Counted from the stretch's first letter, positions 49,436-57,246 are shown. The stretch: 64,000 nucleotides of DNA from Falsiroseomonas tokyonensis (GCF_019024325.1 NZ_JAFNJS010000006.1:186001-250000), one strand, 5' to 3'. The notes: generated by a model not told the origin, from the sequence alone. Program-made: numbers and translations.

Positions 49436-49717
49436 ATGAGTCGCCGGAGTTTGTCGCCGCGCGTGAGGGCCGGTGTGGAGCTGAAAGAGATTCGGATACG
49501 GCTCCACCCGCTGCTCGGGCCTACGACGACTCTGATCGGCGAGGTGCAGCTGCCGGGCCGGCGACGGGGCGATTTGGTGGATGCCAGCTTCGAGACCAAG
49601 GCCATCTTGCCGGAGCTGGAAGCCTACATCGTGGCGCTGAAAGAGCTGTTCGGCGATCTGGCCGAGCCGCAGGCGAAGAAGTCCGATGATGAGCAGCAAG
49701 GCGGAGGTGACGACTGA
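49436..49717 (+). CDS. Hypothetical protein in lysogeny operon (93 residues)
   Basis: ATG at 49436 with CAGGA close before it. Beta-rich (GVELKEIRIRLHPLLGPTTT, LIGEVQLPGRRRGDLV), then a helix (ILPELEAYIVALKELFGDLA) and an acidic tail. Its stop overlaps the repressor ATG (TGATG), so the two are co-expressed. It may modulate the repressor. Confidence 0.5.
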   Translation: MSRRSLSPRVRAGVELKEIRIRLHPLLGPTTTLIGEVQLPGRRRGDLVDASFETKAILPELEAYIVALKELFGDLAEPQAKKSDDEQQGGGDD

Positions 49718-50184
49718 TGAGTAAACCACGGTCCGAGACGAAGGGAGCGATGAAGTCCGAACGCCTGCGCGCGAGCCACGGCACGAGGTCGGTGAGCGCG
49801 CTGGACCGGCATGTTGGTGCTCGCATCAGGAACGCGCGCATTGCGCGGGGATGGAGCCGCGCTGACGTTCAGGCGCTCGTCAACCTGGGGGCGCCGCAGA
49901 TCCACAAGATCGAGACCGCCGAGAACAAGTGCTCGATCCAGAATCTCTTTGTCTTCTCGAAGGTGCTGGATGTGCCGATCCAGTGGTTCTTCGAGGACTT
50001 CAGCCTGGACCCGCGCGCGGCGTTCGAGGAGCTGCCACCGCTCGATCTTGGCGAGGCCGAGATCAAGATGGTGCAGCAGATCGGCAGGCTGCCGGAGAGC
50101 GGCCGCCGGCTGATCTCCAAGATGATCGCCGAGTTGCAGCCCGCGTCGTTGGAGAGCGATGCGGGCGAGGACGAGGCGGCTTAA
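49717..50184 (+). CDS. XRE-family repressor-like regulator
   Basis: 155 residues. HTH_3 domain at residues ~29-85: LDRHVGARIRNARIARGWSR, ADVQALVNLGAPQIHKIETA, ENKCSIQNLFVFSKVLDVPI. The C-terminal part has LGEAEIKMVQQIGRLPESGR and a helix, without a peptidase Ser-Lys dyad of the LexA/CI type, so it is probably not RecA-cleaved in the usual way. Together with the promoter repeats it is the best candidate for the prophage repressor. An acidic tail ends the protein. Confidence 0.75.
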   Translation: MSKPRSETKGAMKSERLRASHGTRSVSALDRHVGARIRNARIARGWSRADVQALVNLGAPQIHKIETAENKCSIQNLFVFSKVLDVPIQWFFEDFSLDPRAAFEELPPLDLGEAEIKMVQQIGRLPESGRRLISKMIAELQPASLESDAGEDEAA

Positions 50185-50240
50185 CCCCACCTGTTCACCA
50201 CTGGGCGGCGCGCGGCCGGCTGCGGACGGCGCGCTGACCG

Positions 50241-50259
50241 CCCCCTGTAACCCAGGGGG
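50241..50259 (+). promoter_or_regulatory. Hairpin covering the excisionase ribosome site
   Basis: CCCCCTG and CAGGGGG can pair with a 5-base loop. The right arm is the GGGGG just before GAGATG of the next gene, so folding would hide its ribosome site. It could also be a weak terminator after the repressor. Confidence 0.45.
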
Positions 50260-50264
50260 CCGAG

Positions 50265-50696
50265 ATGAGTGAGATCCGAGAAGACAGCGACCTCCGACTG
50301 CTCTCCGCGCCAAGCGCGGCCAAGCTCCTGGGTGTTTCCCTCAAGACATTCCGCGCGCTGCGAATTCCCTGCATCCGCTCTGCGGGTGAACGGAAGTTCT
50401 ACACGCGCCGCGGCATCGTCGATTGGCAGAACCACCAGCAGCAGGAGCAGAAGGCATGCCCACCGTCCCCCGGAAGCCGGGAGGGCGACGGAAAGCCGTC
50501 GCCGGCGAAGAATTCCTTGTCACGCGCGCCGAGTCCTCGGCCTGGCACTACGATTTCTCCATCGAAGGAGAGAGATTTCGCGGAAGTTGCGGGACTGGCG
50601 AATTCGAAGCCGCCGCAGCCATTGCTAAGGCTCGTTTCGACGAGCAATTCGCCCGCATCAAGCTCGGGCAGGAGCCGGTCCGGCACCTCACGCTGA
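50265..50696 (+). CDS. Excisionase/MerR-like HTH protein overlapping int
   Basis: A 143-residue frame. Residues ~12-62 form an HTH_17-type domain: LRLLSAPSAAKLLGVSLKTF, RALRIPCIRSAGERKFYTRR, GIVDWQ. After residue ~64 the frame runs inside int for ~240 bases and turns Ser/Pro/Arg-rich, like an out-of-frame read, so the functional part is the N-terminal ~65 residues. Excisionases commonly precede int. An unusual extended overlap or a lost stop codon is possible. Confidence 0.6.
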   Translation: MSEIREDSDLRLLSAPSAAKLLGVSLKTFRALRIPCIRSAGERKFYTRRGIVDWQNHQQQEQKACPPSPGSREGDGKPSPAKNSLSRAPSPRPGTTISPSKERDFAEVAGLANSKPPQPLLRLVSTSNSPASSSGRSRSGTSR

Positions 50697-51676
50697 ACGA
50701 CGCTTTTGTCCGCTTCTATGAGGAGGTGGCGAAGGGCACGACATACGGCGAGCGCGGGCAGAAGCACCAGATGAACCGGATGCTGCGCATCCTGGGCCCG
50801 AGGCTGCGGCTGGCCGACCTGACGGACAGCGTGGTCAACGACATGGTGCAGGTGCTGCGCACGACGCCGCTGGCCGCGACGGGCAAGCGCGCAACGCAGG
50901 TGGCGTCCGGCTCGACCATCAATCGCTACATCGACACGCTCTCCGCGGTCTGCCGCCGTGCGCGCGAGGTCTGGGGCGTCGTGGTCGGCCAGTGGTCGCG
51001 GAAGAAGCACCGCCAGGCCGAGCCGGAGGGCCGCGAGGTCTTTCTGGACCATGAGGTGGCAAAGCGCGTCTTGCACCATGCCGTTGCGCATATCCGCCCG
51101 GTGATGCTGCTGGACGTGATGACCGGGATGCGGAAGGCGAACGCGGTCGGAGTGACCTGGGAGCAGATCAGCCTGCCGGAGGCGCGCATCGCCTTCATCG
51201 GGAAGGGCGGGAAGTCCCTGGCTGTGCCACTGCCTGCGGAGGCCCTGCGGCTGCTGGAGGCTCTGCAGCCGGAGCCGGAGAAGCGGCGCGGGCCGGTGTT
51301 CGTCTATGGCAATCCGGCCGTGGCCTGCGGCTGCGCGGCGTGCAAGCGGCCGGACCTTCGAGGCAAGGCCTTCAAAGATCCGAAGCGGTCCATCAAGACG
51401 GCGTTCCGCCTGGCGGGGCTGGGGCCGGAGGTGCGGTTCCACGATCTGCGGCACACCTTCGCGAGCTGGCTGCTGGCGGCCGGCGGCGACCTGAAGATGG
51501 TTCAGGAGCGGTTGGGCCACGCCGACATCAAGACGACGATGCGCTACGCGCACATCGACAAGGCCAGGACGGCGCGCGTGGTGGCGGCGGCCAGCGCCGG
51601 CCTGTTCAGCGAGCCGAAGCCCACGGCCGAGGTAGTGCAGCTGCCCGCGCCGGAGCGGGAGGAGGACGCGGCATGA
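50456..51676 (+). CDS. int: Tyrosine integrase
   Basis: 406 residues from the ATG at 50456 (AGGAG 8 bases before). SAM-like N-terminal domain, then the catalytic domain: R226 in DVMTGMRKANAVGVTW, K~250 in IAFIGKGGKSL, HDLRHTFASW (H329, R332), ERLGHADIKT (H355), Tyr364 in TMRYAHI. A small Cys cluster (CGCAACKRPDLRG, residues 291-303) sits between box I and II, unusual and possibly metal-binding. It is expected to recombine at the tRNA-Pro site 2.2 kb downstream. Confidence 0.92.
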   Translation: MPTVPRKPGGRRKAVAGEEFLVTRAESSAWHYDFSIEGERFRGSCGTGEFEAAAAIAKARFDEQFARIKLGQEPVRHLTLNDAFVRFYEEVAKGTTYGERGQKHQMNRMLRILGPRLRLADLTDSVVNDMVQVLRTTPLAATGKRATQVASGSTINRYIDTLSAVCRRAREVWGVVVGQWSRKKHRQAEPEGREVFLDHEVAKRVLHHAVAHIRPVMLLDVMTGMRKANAVGVTWEQISLPEARIAFIGKGGKSLAVPLPAEALRLLEALQPEPEKRRGPVFVYGNPAVACGCAACKRPDLRGKAFKDPKRSIKTAFRLAGLGPEVRFHDLRHTFASWLLAAGGDLKMVQERLGHADIKTTMRYAHIDKARTARVVAAASAGLFSEPKPTAEVVQLPAPEREEDAA

Positions 51677-51909
51677 AGAACGCGGGAGCGCCGGTGCGGG
51701 CCGGCGAGAAGGTGCCGCTGGCGCAGCAGATCGCATGCGTCGAGCGAGAGCTTCGGCTGCGGCGCTCGGCCTACCCCAGGTGGGTAGCGGCCGGCCGGAT
51801 GACGGAGGAGAAGGCCGCCGCCGAGACGTGGCAGATGCAGGCGGTGCTGGACACGCTGCGCGGCCTGGCCGGCACTCCGACCGCCGTGCAGCCGGATCTG
51901 CTGCGATGA
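51673..51909 (+). CDS. Small phage protein (78 residues)
   Basis: ATGA overlap with int. VPLAQQIACVERELRLRRSA, YPRWVAAGRMTEEKAAAETW and MQAVLDTLRGLAG are recognised as a recurrent small phage protein of unknown role, with a coiled-coil form. It is co-expressed with the integrase and the next gene. Confidence 0.6.
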   Translation: MKNAGAPVRAGEKVPLAQQIACVERELRLRRSAYPRWVAAGRMTEEKAAAETWQMQAVLDTLRGLAGTPTAVQPDLLR

Positions 51910-52466
51910 CGGCCCGCCCGATTATCTTCTCGGCGCCGATGGTGCTGGCGCTGCTGGCCGGCCGGAAGACGCAGACTCGGCGCCTGGCCTCCTCGCCCCT
52001 GCGGCGCGTGCAGCTCGGCGAGCGCCTGTGGGTGCGGGAGAATTGGCAGTTTGCGCCGCAGCAATATTGCACCTGTCCGCAGGGCGCAGAACCCTCGCCC
52101 TGCGATGATTGGCAGGAAGGAACCGGCTGCGCCAGCAACCGCGATGGCACGATTTATGCGGCAGATGGTGTGAAAGCCGCTCGCTGGCGCCCCTCGATCC
52201 ACATGTCGCGCTGGGCCTCGCGCCTGACGCTCACCGTCACCGATGTGCGGGTGCAGCGGCTGGGCGCCATGAGCAGCGCGGATGCGCGGGCCGAGGGGAC
52301 ACCGCTCGATCCCTACGACGAAGCCTGGGCCGACGAAGATCCGCGCCGGTGGGTGCTGGCCTTTGCGGCGCTGTGGGACCGCCTGCACGGCGCTGGGGCG
52401 TGGGACGCCAACCCCTGGGTGGTCGCCCTGACCTTCACCGTCGAGCGGAGGAACGTCGATGCCTGA
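51906..52466 (+). CDS. ASCH-like phage protein
   Basis: 186 residues. The familiar phage pattern is present: RPIIFSAPMVLALLAGRKTQ, TRRL, GERLWVRENW, a Cys-rich insert (YCTCPQGAEPSPCDDW), AADGVKAARWRPSIHMSRWA, SRLTLTVTDVRVQRLGAMSS, ADARAEGT, WDANPWVVALTF. ASCH folds bind RNA or nucleic acid. Common in temperate phages near lysogeny genes; exact role unknown. The start overlaps the upstream stop. Confidence 0.72.
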   Translation: MTARPIIFSAPMVLALLAGRKTQTRRLASSPLRRVQLGERLWVRENWQFAPQQYCTCPQGAEPSPCDDWQEGTGCASNRDGTIYAADGVKAARWRPSIHMSRWASRLTLTVTDVRVQRLGAMSSADARAEGTPLDPYDEAWADEDPRRWVLAFAALWDRLHGAGAWDANPWVVALTFTVERRNVDA

Positions 52467-53052
52467 CCTTGCCCCGCAGAGATACGGCGCCTTGCCGGTG
52501 CCGGTGACGGCCGCCTGGTCGGTGGAGCAGGACGAGCGGGAGCCCCGGGTGGTGCGCTGGCGCTGCGGGGCGCGGGGCGAGTTGCGGTTCACCTCGGATG
52601 GCGTCAACAGGCCGGGCGAAGGCAAACCGCTATTCACGATCCTGCACGCCGACCGATGCCGGGCCGTGATCGAGCGTGGGCTGTGCCAGATGTGCGTCCG
52701 GCCACTTCCCCACTGCCGGATCTGCATGACGAGCGGAGCCACGCTCCAGGGCCTGCCGCTTGTCAGCGATGGGCTTCCCATGTGTCCAGCCTGCGCCATG
52801 ACCGCCTATCGGGCGTGCATCGGATTGCAGCGCAATGAGGCGGCTGGCCGCCTGCGCATCTATGCCGTGGAGGCGGATGGGTGGGTGCTGTCGCCGAAGG
52901 TGCTGGGCATCGTCAGCGGGCCAGGCGCAGACGAGCGCGTCAATGCGCTGATCCGCAAGCACGGCAAGCTTTACGCTGGGCCCGACCTGCAGCTGCGGCG
53001 GTTCCGCCGGCTGGCCCTGGCCGATCTGGAAGGGATGCTGGTCGATGGCTGA
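52459..53052 (+). CDS. Cys-rich hypothetical protein (197 residues)
   Basis: Three Cys pairs suggest zinc binding: a run GLCQMCVRP, HCRICMTSG and MCPACAMTAYRACIG at residues ~73-119. The N-terminus is beta-rich (VVRWRCGARGELRFTSDG), and the C-terminus has VLSPKVLGIVSGPGADERVN and RRFRRLALADLEGMLVDG. Family unknown. It overlaps both neighbours by 8 bases. Confidence 0.55.
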   Translation: MPDLAPQRYGALPVPVTAAWSVEQDEREPRVVRWRCGARGELRFTSDGVNRPGEGKPLFTILHADRCRAVIERGLCQMCVRPLPHCRICMTSGATLQGLPLVSDGLPMCPACAMTAYRACIGLQRNEAAGRLRIYAVEADGWVLSPKVLGIVSGPGADERVNALIRKHGKLYAGPDLQLRRFRRLALADLEGMLVDG

Positions 53053-53233
53053 CCTTTCGGCCGCCGCCCGTGCTGCCGCCTATGTCGAGGGGTGGCTGGC
53101 CGCCGCGTCGCGCAGCGCCATGACCCTGTCCTACGGGGATCAGCACCCCCTCTATGATGCCTGGGTGCGCGGCTTCGTCCGCGGGCTGCAGAGCGACTTG
53201 ATGCACCGGCTGCGGGTGGTGCCGCGGCGGTGA
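53045..53233 (+). CDS. Small helical protein (62 residues)
   Basis: LSAAARAAAYVEGWLAAASR, then HPLYDAWVRGFVRGLQSDLM and basic RLRVVPRR. Overlaps by 8 bases upstream and 4 downstream. Typical small accessory ORF. Function unknown. Confidence 0.5.
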   Translation: MADLSAAARAAAYVEGWLAAASRSAMTLSYGDQHPLYDAWVRGFVRGLQSDLMHRLRVVPRR

Positions 53234-53457
53234 GCCGAGCGGATCTCGAGGCGGATGCCCGCCACCATGCGCTGCTGCAGCTGCTGGATCTGGTGGCGCC
53301 GGCGGCGGAGAGGGCGAAGGACGCCCTGACGCGCTACCCGCCCGCGGACAGGCCATACGGGCTCACGATGGCCCAGGTGATGGACGAGGAGCGGGAGCGC
53401 CTGGTCAGGCTGGTGCGCCAGGCCCACCACCAGATGATGCAGAGGAAGGGGCCATGA
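53230..53457 (+). CDS. Small helical protein (75 residues, GTG start)
   Basis: GTGA overlap with the preceding ORF. LEADARHHALLQLLDLVAPA, then DRPYGLTMAQVMDEERERLV and RLVRQAHHQMMQRKG. Helical and soluble. Function unknown. Confidence 0.5.
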   Translation: MSRADLEADARHHALLQLLDLVAPAAERAKDALTRYPPADRPYGLTMAQVMDEERERLVRLVRQAHHQMMQRKGP

Positions 53458-53597
53458 GCGACCTCTACCAGATCCTGCGGGCCTGGATGCTGCTGGCGCA
53501 TGCCGCGGCCCGCCGGCGGAACGGCGCGGCCTTCCGGGAGGCGGCCGACATGCAGGAGCTTTGGGACCACGAGAACAGGGAAGGACGCGGGCGATGA
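53454..53597 (+). CDS. Small helical protein (47 residues)
   Basis: GGAAGGGGCC precedes the ATG, which overlaps the previous stop. LYQILRAWMLLAHAAARRRN, then AAFREAADMQELWDHENREG. It overlaps the next gene as ATGA. Function unknown. Confidence 0.5.
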   Translation: MSDLYQILRAWMLLAHAAARRRNGAAFREAADMQELWDHENREGRGR

Positions 53598-53794
53598 GCA
53601 AGAAGCGCGGCGGCCACGACTTCGGCAACCTGACGCCTGAGAAGAAGCGGCTCTGGAGCGAGGAGATTTGGAGGTTCGGCGCGCTCCCGCCCGACCAGAT
53701 GCGCGCAGAGGCCGCCGAGCATATGGCTCGGTGGGAGCGTCAGGAGCGCAAAAGCGACCGCCCGAATACGGTGAAACCTGCCGGCAAGGGATGA
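53594..53794 (+). CDS. Last prophage gene, small basic protein (66 residues)
   Basis: ATGA overlap upstream. Basic start (SKKRGGHDFGNLTPEKKRLW), SEEIWRFGALPPDQMRAEAA, and a charged end. It closes the lysogeny operon ~90 bases before the tRNA-like att. Function unknown. Confidence 0.5.
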   Translation: MSKKRGGHDFGNLTPEKKRLWSEEIWRFGALPPDQMRAEAAEHMARWERQERKSDRPNTVKPAGKG

Positions 53795-53882
53795 CCTATC
53801 AGGTCGGTCCCTTGCCGCAACGGCGTCACGCCAGCGGCACAGGCCGGCGCGGAGGAGGCGGAAAGCGAGGGATTTGCTGAGG

Positions 53883-53942
53883 CGGAGCGGGACGGGAACA
53901 TGCCCCCCAGACTGATGCGCTACCAGACTGCGCTACGCTCCG
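53883..53942 (-). tRNA. tRNA-Pro(GGG) 5' half with disrupted 3' half: prophage attachment site
   Basis: The minus strand from 53942 reads CGGAGCG (acceptor), TA, a GCGC-loop-GCGC D-arm, A, TCAGT and the CTGGGGG anticodon loop (to 53904): a good tRNA-Pro 5' part of 39 bases. After the loop the pairing strand, variable loop and T-arm are missing; a 7-base CGCTCCG matching the acceptor stands only 14 bases later (53883-53889), so the total is 60 rather than ~77. This fits an att junction in the anticodon loop. tRNA-Pro next to merR/ihfA is, I believe, a conserved alphaproteobacterial location. The intact gene may be reformed at the unseen left end. Confidence 0.7.
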
Positions 53943-53960
53943 ACTGCGGCGGCAATAGCA

Positions 53961-53988
53961 CCGGGGGGGCGCAGCCGCCAACCCCCGG
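53961..53988 (-). terminator. Hairpin downstream of the merR-family gene
   Basis: CCGGGGG and CCCCCGG form a 7-bp stem with a 14-base loop, 10 bases after the MerR stop in the minus direction and just before the tRNA-Pro. No T run, as in many GC-rich genomes. Confidence 0.5.
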
Positions 53989-53997
53989 GGCGTAGAA

Positions 53998-54417
53998 TCA
54001 GCCGCGGGCGACGAGGGCGCGCAGGTCGTGCGCCAGTCTTTCCAGCGCATCCAGCGCATCGCGCACCGGCTCCGGCGCCTCCGGCTCCTCCATATCGCCC
54101 AGCGGCAGTTCCGGCGCGTGGCCGGCTTCCTCCAGCCCGCCCTCGCGCAGCAGGCGCTGCACGCCCTTGATGGTATAGCCCTGGGTGTAGAGCAGGTCGG
54201 AGATCCGCCGCAGCAGCGTGATATCCTCCGGTCGGTAGTAGCGCCGGCCGCCGCCGCGCTTCAGCGGCTTCAGTTGGGGGAACTTGGTTTCCCAGAAGCG
54301 CAGCACATGCTGCGGGATCTGCAGATCGTCCGCCACTTCGCTGATGGTGCGGAAGGCGGTGGCCGCCTTGCGCGGCCGGGCGCGCGTGGCGTCGCCTTCC
54401 AGCGTGTCGTCACTCAT
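53998..54417 (-). CDS. MerR-family transcriptional regulator
   Basis: 139 residues. [40 protein letters not shown] and [29 protein letters not shown] form the MerR winged-HTH with its dimer helix start. The C-terminus has a coiled-coil segment ([18 protein letters not shown]). No effector-binding domain or Cys sensor, as in the conserved alphaproteobacterial MerR next to ihfA. The target genes are unknown. ATG at 54417 chosen over an upstream ATG at 54429. Confidence 0.85.
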   Translation of the reverse strand: MSDDTLEGDATRARPRKAATAFRTISEVADDLQIPQHVLRFWETKFPQLKPLKRGGGRRYYRPEDITLLRRISDLLYTQGYTIKGVQRLLREGGLEEAGHAPELPLGDMEEPEAPEPVRDALDALERLAHDLRALVARG

Positions 54418-54425
54418 GCCCGATC

Positions 54426-54746
54426 TCACGCATCATCGTCAGCCGAGCGACCCACGGCGAGCCCGGGGTTCAGCCGCGCCTTGAGCACATGGGAGGGGCG
54501 GAAGGCCAGCACCTTGCGCGGCTGGATCGGCACCTCGACGCCGGTCTTCGGGTTGCGCCCGACCCGGCGGCCCTTCTGGCGCACGACGAAGGAGCCGAAG
54601 GCGGAGATCTTCACCGCCTCCCCCGCCTCCAGCGCCGCCGACATGCGCTCCAGCACCGTCTCCAGCAGCTCGGCGCTCTCGTTGCGCGAGAGTCCCACCT
54701 GCGCGTAGATCGCTTCCGCCAGATTGGCCCGCGTGATCGTCGTCAT
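54426..54746 (-). CDS. ihfA: Integration host factor subunit alpha
   Basis: 106 residues, the usual size. [80 protein letters not shown] and [11 protein letters not shown] give the HU/IHF fold with the alpha-type PKTGVEVPI arm. IHF bends DNA and would also serve the prophage integrase whose att site lies <1 kb away. ATG at 54746 chosen as the standard start. Confidence 0.95.
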   Translation of the reverse strand: MTTITRANLAEAIYAQVGLSRNESAELLETVLERMSAALEAGEAVKISAFGSFVVRQKGRRVGRNPKTGVEVPIQPRKVLAFRPSHVLKARLNPGLAVGRSADDDA

Positions 54747-54856
54747 GCCAGAGCAGATCCTTGCAACCCCTTCAAGTCGCAAGAAAGCCGGGTTCCGGGA
54801 TGGCCGTCAACCACGGGATTGGAACGGTGTGGCGTGAAGTTCACACACTGTGGCAG

Positions 54857-54876
54857 CCGCGCCTCACAAGGCGCGG
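54857..54876 (-). terminator. Hairpin after fabH
   Basis: CCGCGCC-TCACAA-GGCGCGG, a 7-bp stem, 8 bases past the fabH stop in the minus direction. Probably ends the plsX-fabH unit before the ihfA promoter region (54760-54850). Confidence 0.55.
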
Positions 54877-54883
54877 GATTGCC

Positions 54884-55858
54884 TCAGAATCGGGCCAGTG
54901 CGGCGCCCCAGGTCAGCCCGCCGCCGATGGCTTCCATCAGCACCAGCTCGCCCGGCTTGATGCGGCCGTCGCGGGTGGCTTCCGCCAGCGCCAGCGGGAT
55001 CGAGGCGGCAGAGGTATTGGCGTGGCGGTCCACCGTGACCACGACGCGGTCGAGGCCGAGATGCAGCTTGCGGCCCATCGCCTCGATGATCCGGATGTTC
55101 GCCTGGTGCGGCACCAGCCAGGCGACGTCGTCATGGCCGAGGCCATTGGCGGCCAGCGCCTCATCCACCGCGGAGGCCAGCTTGGTGACGGCGTGCTTGA
55201 AGACCTCCCGACCCGCCATGCGCACCACGCCGGTGCCGCCGGTCGATCCCGCGCCGCCATCGACCTGCAGGATGTCACCGTGCCGGCCGTCCGAGTGCAG
55301 ATGGGTCGAGAGCAGGCCGCGGGCGCTGCCCGGCTCGGCCCGCAGGAAGACCGCGCCGGCGCCGTCGCCGAACAGCACGCAGGTGCCGCGGTCGGACCAG
55401 TCCAGGATGCGGGAATAGACCTCGGCCCCCACCACCAGCACGCCCCTGGCCTGGCCGATGCGGATCATCGCATCGGCGACCGAGAGCGCGTAGATGAAGC
55501 CGGTGCAGGCGGCCGAGAGGTCGAAGGCGAAGCCGCGCGTCACGCCCAGCGCGCCCTGGATGCGCGCGGCGGTGGAGGGGAAGGCGCTGTCCGGCGTCGC
55601 GGTGGCGACGATCACCGCATCCACATCGGCCGCGCTGGCGCCGGCCTGGGCCAGCGCGGCGCGGCAGGCGGCGGCGCCCATGGAAGAAGCGGTCTCCCCT
55701 TCCGCGGCGAAGTGGCGGCGGCGGATGCCGGTGCGCTCGACGATCCAGGCATCGGTGGTGTCGAGGTTCTTCTCCACCGCCAGCTCGTCATTGCTGACGG
55801 AGCGCGCGGGAAGGTAGCCGCCGGTGCCGGCGATCACGCCGCGAATCGCGCTGGACAT
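54884..55858 (-). CDS. fabH: Beta-ketoacyl-ACP synthase III (FabH)
   Basis: 324 residues, normal length. Catalytic triad visible: Cys118 in DLSAACTGFIYAL, His251 in WLVPHQANIRI, Asn281 in DRHANTSAASIP. Also TDAWIVERTGIRRRHF and GDGAGAVFL. It condenses acetyl-CoA with malonyl-ACP to start fatty acid synthesis. It follows plsX by 11 bases, giving the common plsX-fabH pair. ATG at 55858 is the family start; the longer frame to 56080 is a shadow. Confidence 0.96.
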   Translation of the reverse strand: MSSAIRGVIAGTGGYLPARSVSNDELAVEKNLDTTDAWIVERTGIRRRHFAAEGETASSMGAAACRAALAQAGASAADVDAVIVATATPDSAFPSTAARIQGALGVTRGFAFDLSAACTGFIYALSVADAMIRIGQARGVLVVGAEVYSRILDWSDRGTCVLFGDGAGAVFLRAEPGSARGLLSTHLHSDGRHGDILQVDGGAGSTGGTGVVRMAGREVFKHAVTKLASAVDEALAANGLGHDDVAWLVPHQANIRIIEAMGRKLHLGLDRVVVTVDRHANTSAASIPLALAEATRDGRIKPGELVLMEAIGGGLTWGAALARF

Positions 55859-55869
55859 GGGGAAACGCC

Positions 55870-56958
55870 TCAGCGGGGGGTGGTGGCAAGCCGCGGGGTG
55901 GGGCTGGGCAGCAGGGCCAGGCCTTCCCGGATCCGGTCGTTGAAGCGGTGCGTCACCATGTCCATCGCCACATCCACCGCATGGGCAAAGCCGACGGCAT
56001 CGGTACCGCCATGGCTTTTCACCACCACGCCATTGAGGCCGATCAGCACCGCGCCGTTGTAGCGCCGCGGGTCCATCCATTCGCGCAGACGGTCCAGCGC
56101 CGGGCGGGCCAGCAGGTAGCCCATGCGGGCGGGGATCGAGCTGGTGAAGACCTGGCGCAGCAGGTCGCGCATCAGCTTCAGCGCGCCCTCCCCGGTCTTC
56201 AGCGCCACATTTCCGGTGAAGCCATCGGTCACGATCACATCGACCGTGCCGGCGGCGATATCGTGGCCCTCGACAAATCCGCGAAAATTCGCGCCGAGAT
56301 GACTGTCGCGCAGCGTCTCCGCCGCCTGGCGCACGCGCTCATCGCCCTTCAGCTCCTCGGAGCCGACATTGAGCAGGCCGAGGGTCGGATTCGTCAGGCC
56401 CAGCACGGCGCGGGCGAAGGCATCGCCCATGATGGCGAATTCGATCAGGTTGCGCGCATCGCATTGCAGATTGGCGCCGAGGTCGAGCATGACCACGTCG
56501 CCGCGCGCCGAGGGGCCGATCGCCGCCAGCGCCGGCCGGTCGATCTCCGGCAGCGTCTTCACCACGATCTTGGCCAAAGCCATCAGCGCGCCGGTATTGC
56601 CGGCGGAGACGACGCCCGAAGCCTCGCCCTGCGCCACGGCGTCGATCGCCACGCGCATCGAGGATCCGCGCACGCGCAGCGCCGCGGTCGGCTTCATGTC
56701 GCCCGGGATGGATTCCGGCGCATGGCGCAGGCTGCAGGCCTTGGCGGCGCGCGGCCGCCGGGCGAGCAGCGCGCCCAGCCGAACCTCGTCGCCGGCCAGC
56801 AGGAAGCGCGCCTTCGGATGACGCTCCGCGGCCAGTTCCAGCCCATCCAGCACGGATTCGGGCGCGTGGTCCCCGCCCATGGCGTCGATCGCCAGGGCGA
56901 ATTCACCGCTGCCCCGGCCCGCCAGGTCCTTCGCCGCCACGCTCAGAGCCTTCGCCAC
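55870..56958 (-). CDS. plsX: Phosphate acyltransferase PlsX
   Basis: 362 residues. FALAIDAMGGDHAPESVLDG, VSAGNTGALMALAKIVVKTL, DRPALAAIGPSARGDVVMLD, LGANLQCDARNLIEFAIMGD, GLLNVGSEELKGDERVRQAA and VDVIVTDGFTGNVALKTGEG are diagnostic. It makes acyl-phosphate from acyl-ACP for phospholipid synthesis. It lies in the classic rpmF-plsX-fabH order. Confidence 0.96.
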   Translation of the reverse strand: MAKALSVAAKDLAGRGSGEFALAIDAMGGDHAPESVLDGLELAAERHPKARFLLAGDEVRLGALLARRPRAAKACSLRHAPESIPGDMKPTAALRVRGSSMRVAIDAVAQGEASGVVSAGNTGALMALAKIVVKTLPEIDRPALAAIGPSARGDVVMLDLGANLQCDARNLIEFAIMGDAFARAVLGLTNPTLGLLNVGSEELKGDERVRQAAETLRDSHLGANFRGFVEGHDIAAGTVDVIVTDGFTGNVALKTGEGALKLMRDLLRQVFTSSIPARMGYLLARPALDRLREWMDPRRYNGAVLIGLNGVVVKSHGGTDAVGFAHAVDVAMDMVTHRFNDRIREGLALLPSPTPRLATTPR

Positions 56959-56983
56959 ATGGGCGGTTGCCCTTTCGTGCGGG

Positions 56984-57184
56984 TCAGACTCGGACGACGC
57001 CCTTGGCCTTGTCGGCCGCCATCACCTCACGGCCGTCGTAATGGCCGCAATGCGAGCAGATGTGGTGCGGGCGCTTCGGTTCGCCGCAGTTGGAGCACTC
57101 CATATGCGCGGCAGCGGTCAGAGCCTGGTGGCTCCGGCGCATACCGGCGCGGGAGGGCGAAACCTTTTTCTTCGGAACGGCCAT
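56984..57184 (-). CDS. rpmF: 50S ribosomal protein L32
   Basis: 66 residues: [20 protein letters not shown], then [20 protein letters not shown], with the four zinc-ribbon cysteines intact (so it is the zinc form). Typical position before plsX. The start is the canonical MAVPKKK. Confidence 0.98.
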   Translation of the reverse strand: MAVPKKKVSPSRAGMRRSHQALTAAAHMECSNCGEPKRPHHICSHCGHYDGREVMAADKAKGVVRV

Positions 57185-57246
57185 GGTGCCGAGCCTTTCT
57201 CGTCAACAAGCTGCAATATCAGCGGAGCCGCGGGCATTAGCACCGC

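Larger units (their letters stand above)
1..53942. mobile_element. Temperate podovirus-like prophage (left end outside window)
   Basis: A continuous run of phage genes. The minus-strand late arm carries terminase, portal, scaffold, capsid, tail factors, tailspikes and ejection proteins. Three early operons carry replication, recombination and regulation, and a lysogeny block carries a repressor, an excisionase-like gene and an integrase. The right boundary is placed in a tRNA-Pro gene next to core genes. The left boundary is not in the window, so the size is above 53.9 kb. P22-type portal, gp4 and gp10 together with no tail tube, sheath or tape-measure gene of usual length point to a short-tailed phage. 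The capsid is of the N4-gp56 family. No structural gene looks decayed, so it may be intact. Confidence 0.93.
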
